Positions 4,659 to 6,861 of a DNA stretch of 6,861 bases are shown piece by piece (within the stretch, counting starts at the first letter, position 1; the number at the start of each line of letters is the position of its first letter). The position numbers were made by a program, and so were the translations under genes. The DNA lies in contig PWGY01000233.1 of NCBI GenBank assembly GCA_003554665.1, forward strand, positions 1 through 6,861, in the 5' to 3' direction. The DNA comes from Bacteroidales bacterium (GTDB taxonomy: Bacteria; Bacteroidota; Bacteroidia; Bacteroidales; UBA7960). Below the pieces are notes generated by a model, which saw only the letters and a program-made list of their open reading frames with translations, was not told the DNA's origin and searched no databases.

Positions 4659-6861
4659 ATGAAACTAAAAGTTCGCATCTTTTCTTTGTTTGCTTTTTTA
4701 CTGATGACAATCAGTACTTTGACCCTTTCAGGACAGGCGCCTGTGGGGGCAAGCTTCAACGGTGTGGTTCGCGATGCCGAAGGCATTACCCTTCCGGGTG
4801 CCACCGTGGTTGCGGTGCATGAGCCTTCCGGTACTGAGTATGGAACCATTACAAGAAGCGATGGTCGTTTTAACCTGCGAAACGTTCGTGTGGGCGGGCC
4901 TTATACCGTCAGGGTGTCTTTTGTAGGCTACAGTTCAGCTGAGGAGGAGGCCATCCACCTGGAACTGGGCCAGGAGTACACCATCAACTTTGACCTTGTG
5001 GACGAAGCTGTCCAGCTTGGTGAAGTGGCTGTATACGCACAGCGTGATGCCCTGATCTCAGGCAACCGTACCGGAGCCCGCTCGCGTGTAAGCCGTGAGC
5101 AGCTTGACGCAATGCCTTCCATAAGCCGGAGTATTCAGGATTATACCCGGCTCAGCCCCCAGGTAAGCGGCAACAACATTGCCGGCAGAAGCGGACGGAG
5201 GAACGCCATTCATATCGATGGGGTGACTTTTGATGATCGCTTTGGCCTTGGATCCGATGCCATCCCTACCATCGGCAACCCCATTTCACTTGATGCCATT
5301 GAAGAGTTCCAGGTAGCCATTGCCCCCTATGATGTAAGGCAGGGCAATTTTACCGGGGGTGCCATCAATGCGGTAACCCGTAGCGGTACAAACAAGCTGG
5401 AGGGTTCGGCCTATTTCTACGGGCGGAACCAGGACTTTATCAGTGGAGACCTGATGGGAGATGAGAGCCCAATTGAGGATTTTTCTGAGTACCAGACCGG
5501 TTTGCGGCTTGGAGGCCCGATTGTGGAAGACAATCTGTTCATTTTTGTCAATGCAGAGATCAAAAGGGAGAGCAGTCCGTTGTTTGATTTTGAAGAATCC
5601 CAGTTCCGCGGAACCACTTCTGACCTCGACGAAATCAGGTCGATAGCCCGGGATGTATATGGGTATGATCCCGGCGACTATGACCGCATGACCCAAAATA
5701 CCGACGACTGGAAAGTCTTTACCAAACTTGACTGGAATATTTCCAACGTCCATCGCCTGACCTACCAGCAAAACCTGGTTAACGGATATGACGACAGGGG
5801 TATCTCCCGTGGGTTCGATGCTTTTTCCCTGTCAAACCGGCAATACCGCCAGCGGGGCAACCAGAGCAACTTCTCCCTGCAGTTGAACAGTGCATGGTCG
5901 GAGAATTTTATTTCAGAAGCCAAGGTGGCCTACACCAGGCTGAGGCAGGAAGCCGATTACGGAGACGATCCCTTCCCCTCTGTGCGGGTTGAAACACCTG
6001 ACGGTTACAACGTGGACTTCGGCGTTGAGCGTTTCCGCCATGCCAACGAGCTGGATCAGGACTATTTTGAAATAACCGCCAACATGACCTATTTTACCGG
6101 CGACCATAGCATTACCGTCGGTACCAACAACTACCTGAACAATTTCAGGAACCTGTTTATTCAGGATGCGTTGGGTGAATATACCTTCTCCAATGTGTTT
6201 GATGCTGACGGCGACCTGGTTCAGAGCGGGATTGATCGTTTCCGGGAAGCCGCACCCAACAGGTACCGCTTCAGCTACTCAACCGACGAAGACCAGTTTG
6301 GTCGCTTGCCGGAAGCCAACTGGGGCTATAACACCTTTGCCGTTTATGCCCAGGACGAGTGGCAGGTCAACAATAATTTAAACCTGACCATCGGACTGCG
6401 TGCCGACCTTACGGTATTTACCGATGATCCGCCCAGTAATCCGACTTTTTCCCAGGATTTTCCGCAATACGACACCGGCAATGTGCCTGATCCTTCCCTG
6501 CAGCTGAACCCCCGTCTCGGATTTAACTGGAATGATGGAGAAACGCAGATCCGCGGTGGTCTGGGACTCTTCTCGGGCGGTGAGCCTGGTGTATGGCTCT
6601 CGAACCAGTACAGCAACACAGGTGTGGATTTGGCCAGACTGGATGTGCGCCGCACATTCGATCCCGGATTCTTTACGCCTGACGTATACAATCAGCCGCG
6701 TCCCGGTACGGCGGATGGCCTGGATCCAATCCAGACCACTGAAGTAAACATCACCGACCCCGATTTCAAGATCAACCAGATTTTCCGTGCCAACCTGGCC
6801 GTGGAGCAGCGCCTGCCCTGGGACCTGATTGGTACCGTTGAGGTGTTGTACTCCAACAACC
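4659..6861 (+). CDS. TonB-dependent receptor with carboxypeptidase-regulatory-like domain (Oar-like), 3' end beyond the window
   Basis: The frame stays open from the ATG at 4659 to the right edge (734 codons); Oar-like receptors usually have about 1000 residues or more, so the end of the barrel is missing. Such outer-membrane receptors import or bind a ligand using energy from TonB; the ligand here is unknown. A signal peptide covers about 1-25 (hydrophobic from 7 to 24). A carboxypeptidase-regulatory-like beta-sandwich follows at about 33-115 (LPGATV at 45-50, SDGRFNL at 67-73, VSFVGY at 86-91). Next is QLGEVAVYA at 119-127, where Bacteroidota receptors carry an L-x-EVVV segment that may act as TonB box. 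The plug is at about 137-245 (HIDGV at 185-189, LDAIEEFQVAIAPYDVRQG at 211-229, GGAINAVTRSGTN at 233-245). Barrel strands start near 248. The plug resembles Oar-like rather than SusC-type receptors. The protein is rich in Asp, Asn and Arg. Confidence 0.92.
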   Translation, partial: MKLKVRIFSLFAFLLMTISTLTLSGQAPVGASFNGVVRDAEGITLPGATVVAVHEPSGTEYGTITRSDGRFNLRNVRVGGPYTVRVSFVGYSSAEEEAIHLELGQEYTINFDLVDEAVQLGEVAVYAQRDALISGNRTGARSRVSREQLDAMPSISRSIQDYTRLSPQVSGNNIAGRSGRRNAIHIDGVTFDDRFGLGSDAIPTIGNPISLDAIEEFQVAIAPYDVRQGNFTGGAINAVTRSGTNKLEGSAYFYGRNQDFISGDLMGDESPIEDFSEYQTGLRLGGPIVEDNLFIFVNAEIKRESSPLFDFEESQFRGTTSDLDEIRSIARDVYGYDPGDYDRMTQNTDDWKVFTKLDWNISNVHRLTYQQNLVNGYDDRGISRGFDAFSLSNRQYRQRGNQSNFSLQLNSAWSENFISEAKVAYTRLRQEADYGDDPFPSVRVETPDGYNVDFGVERFRHANELDQDYFEITANMTYFTGDHSITVGTNNYLNNFRNLFIQDALGEYTFSNVFDADGDLVQSGIDRFREAAPNRYRFSYSTDEDQFGRLPEANWGYNTFAVYAQDEWQVNNNLNLTIGLRADLTVFTDDPPSNPTFSQDFPQYDTGNVPDPSLQLNPRLGFNWNDGETQIRGGLGLFSGGEPGVWLSNQYSNTGVDLARLDVRRTFDPGFFTPDVYNQPRPGTADGLDPIQTTEVNITDPDFKINQIFRANLAVEQRLPWDLIGTVEVLYSNN

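Noticed and set aside
5286..5771. A 161-codon open frame on the minus strand
   Set aside because: It is a shadow of the TonB-dependent receptor gene; the sense strand encodes a clear plug and barrel without interruption.
1..6861. Mobile elements, CRISPR arrays, tRNA or rRNA genes, toxin-antitoxin or defence systems
   Set aside because: No direct repeat arrays, transposase-like reading frames, RNA-gene sequences or unassigned genes were found; known gene families fill nearly the whole window.

Overview
The window looks like an ordinary chromosomal stretch from a member of the Bacteroidota, possibly Bacteroidia-like. The reasons are a GldA-type ABC ATPase, a PorT-family (PF13568-like) beta-barrel protein, a long TonB-dependent receptor with an N-terminal carboxypeptidase-regulatory-like domain, and the gene order yicC-gmk-nadD. 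Promoter-like sites also fit the Bacteroidota pattern TTG-N18/19-TAnnTTTG, and most genes lack a Shine-Dalgarno sequence. Base composition is close to balanced. I cannot name a genus.

Layout. Positions 1-601 (minus) hold the N-terminal two thirds of rsgA, the ribosome-assembly GTPase, which runs off the left edge. A divergent 86-bp gap separates it from gldA (688-1596, plus). A 68-bp convergent gap follows. Then comes a tightly packed minus-strand operon, read from right to left: yicC-family endoribonuclease (3726-2851), gmk (2851-2258) and nadD (2261-1665). Its start/stop codons overlap as TAATG and ATGA. An 88-bp divergent gap separates yicC from a secreted PorT-family outer-membrane beta-barrel protein (3815-4543, plus). 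After a 115-bp gap with a near-ideal Bacteroidota promoter comes an Oar-like TonB-dependent receptor (4659 to the right edge, plus), of which the first 734 codons are visible.

How the genes relate. The left part is housekeeping: ribosome maturation (RsgA), RNA turnover (YicC), the GMP-to-GDP step (Gmk) and NAD synthesis (NadD). gldA encodes the ATPase of the gliding-associated ABC transporter; its usual GldF/GldG partners are not in the window. The right part encodes two outer-membrane proteins that appear to be separate transcription units. There are no tRNAs, rRNAs, CRISPR arrays, insertion sequences or phage genes, and no intergenic stretch exceeds about 115 bases. I found no undescribed system. 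The points worth a second look are small: overlapping divergent promoters, a possible leaderless start, nested inverted repeats at a promoter, and a His/Asp-rich loop in the beta-barrel protein.
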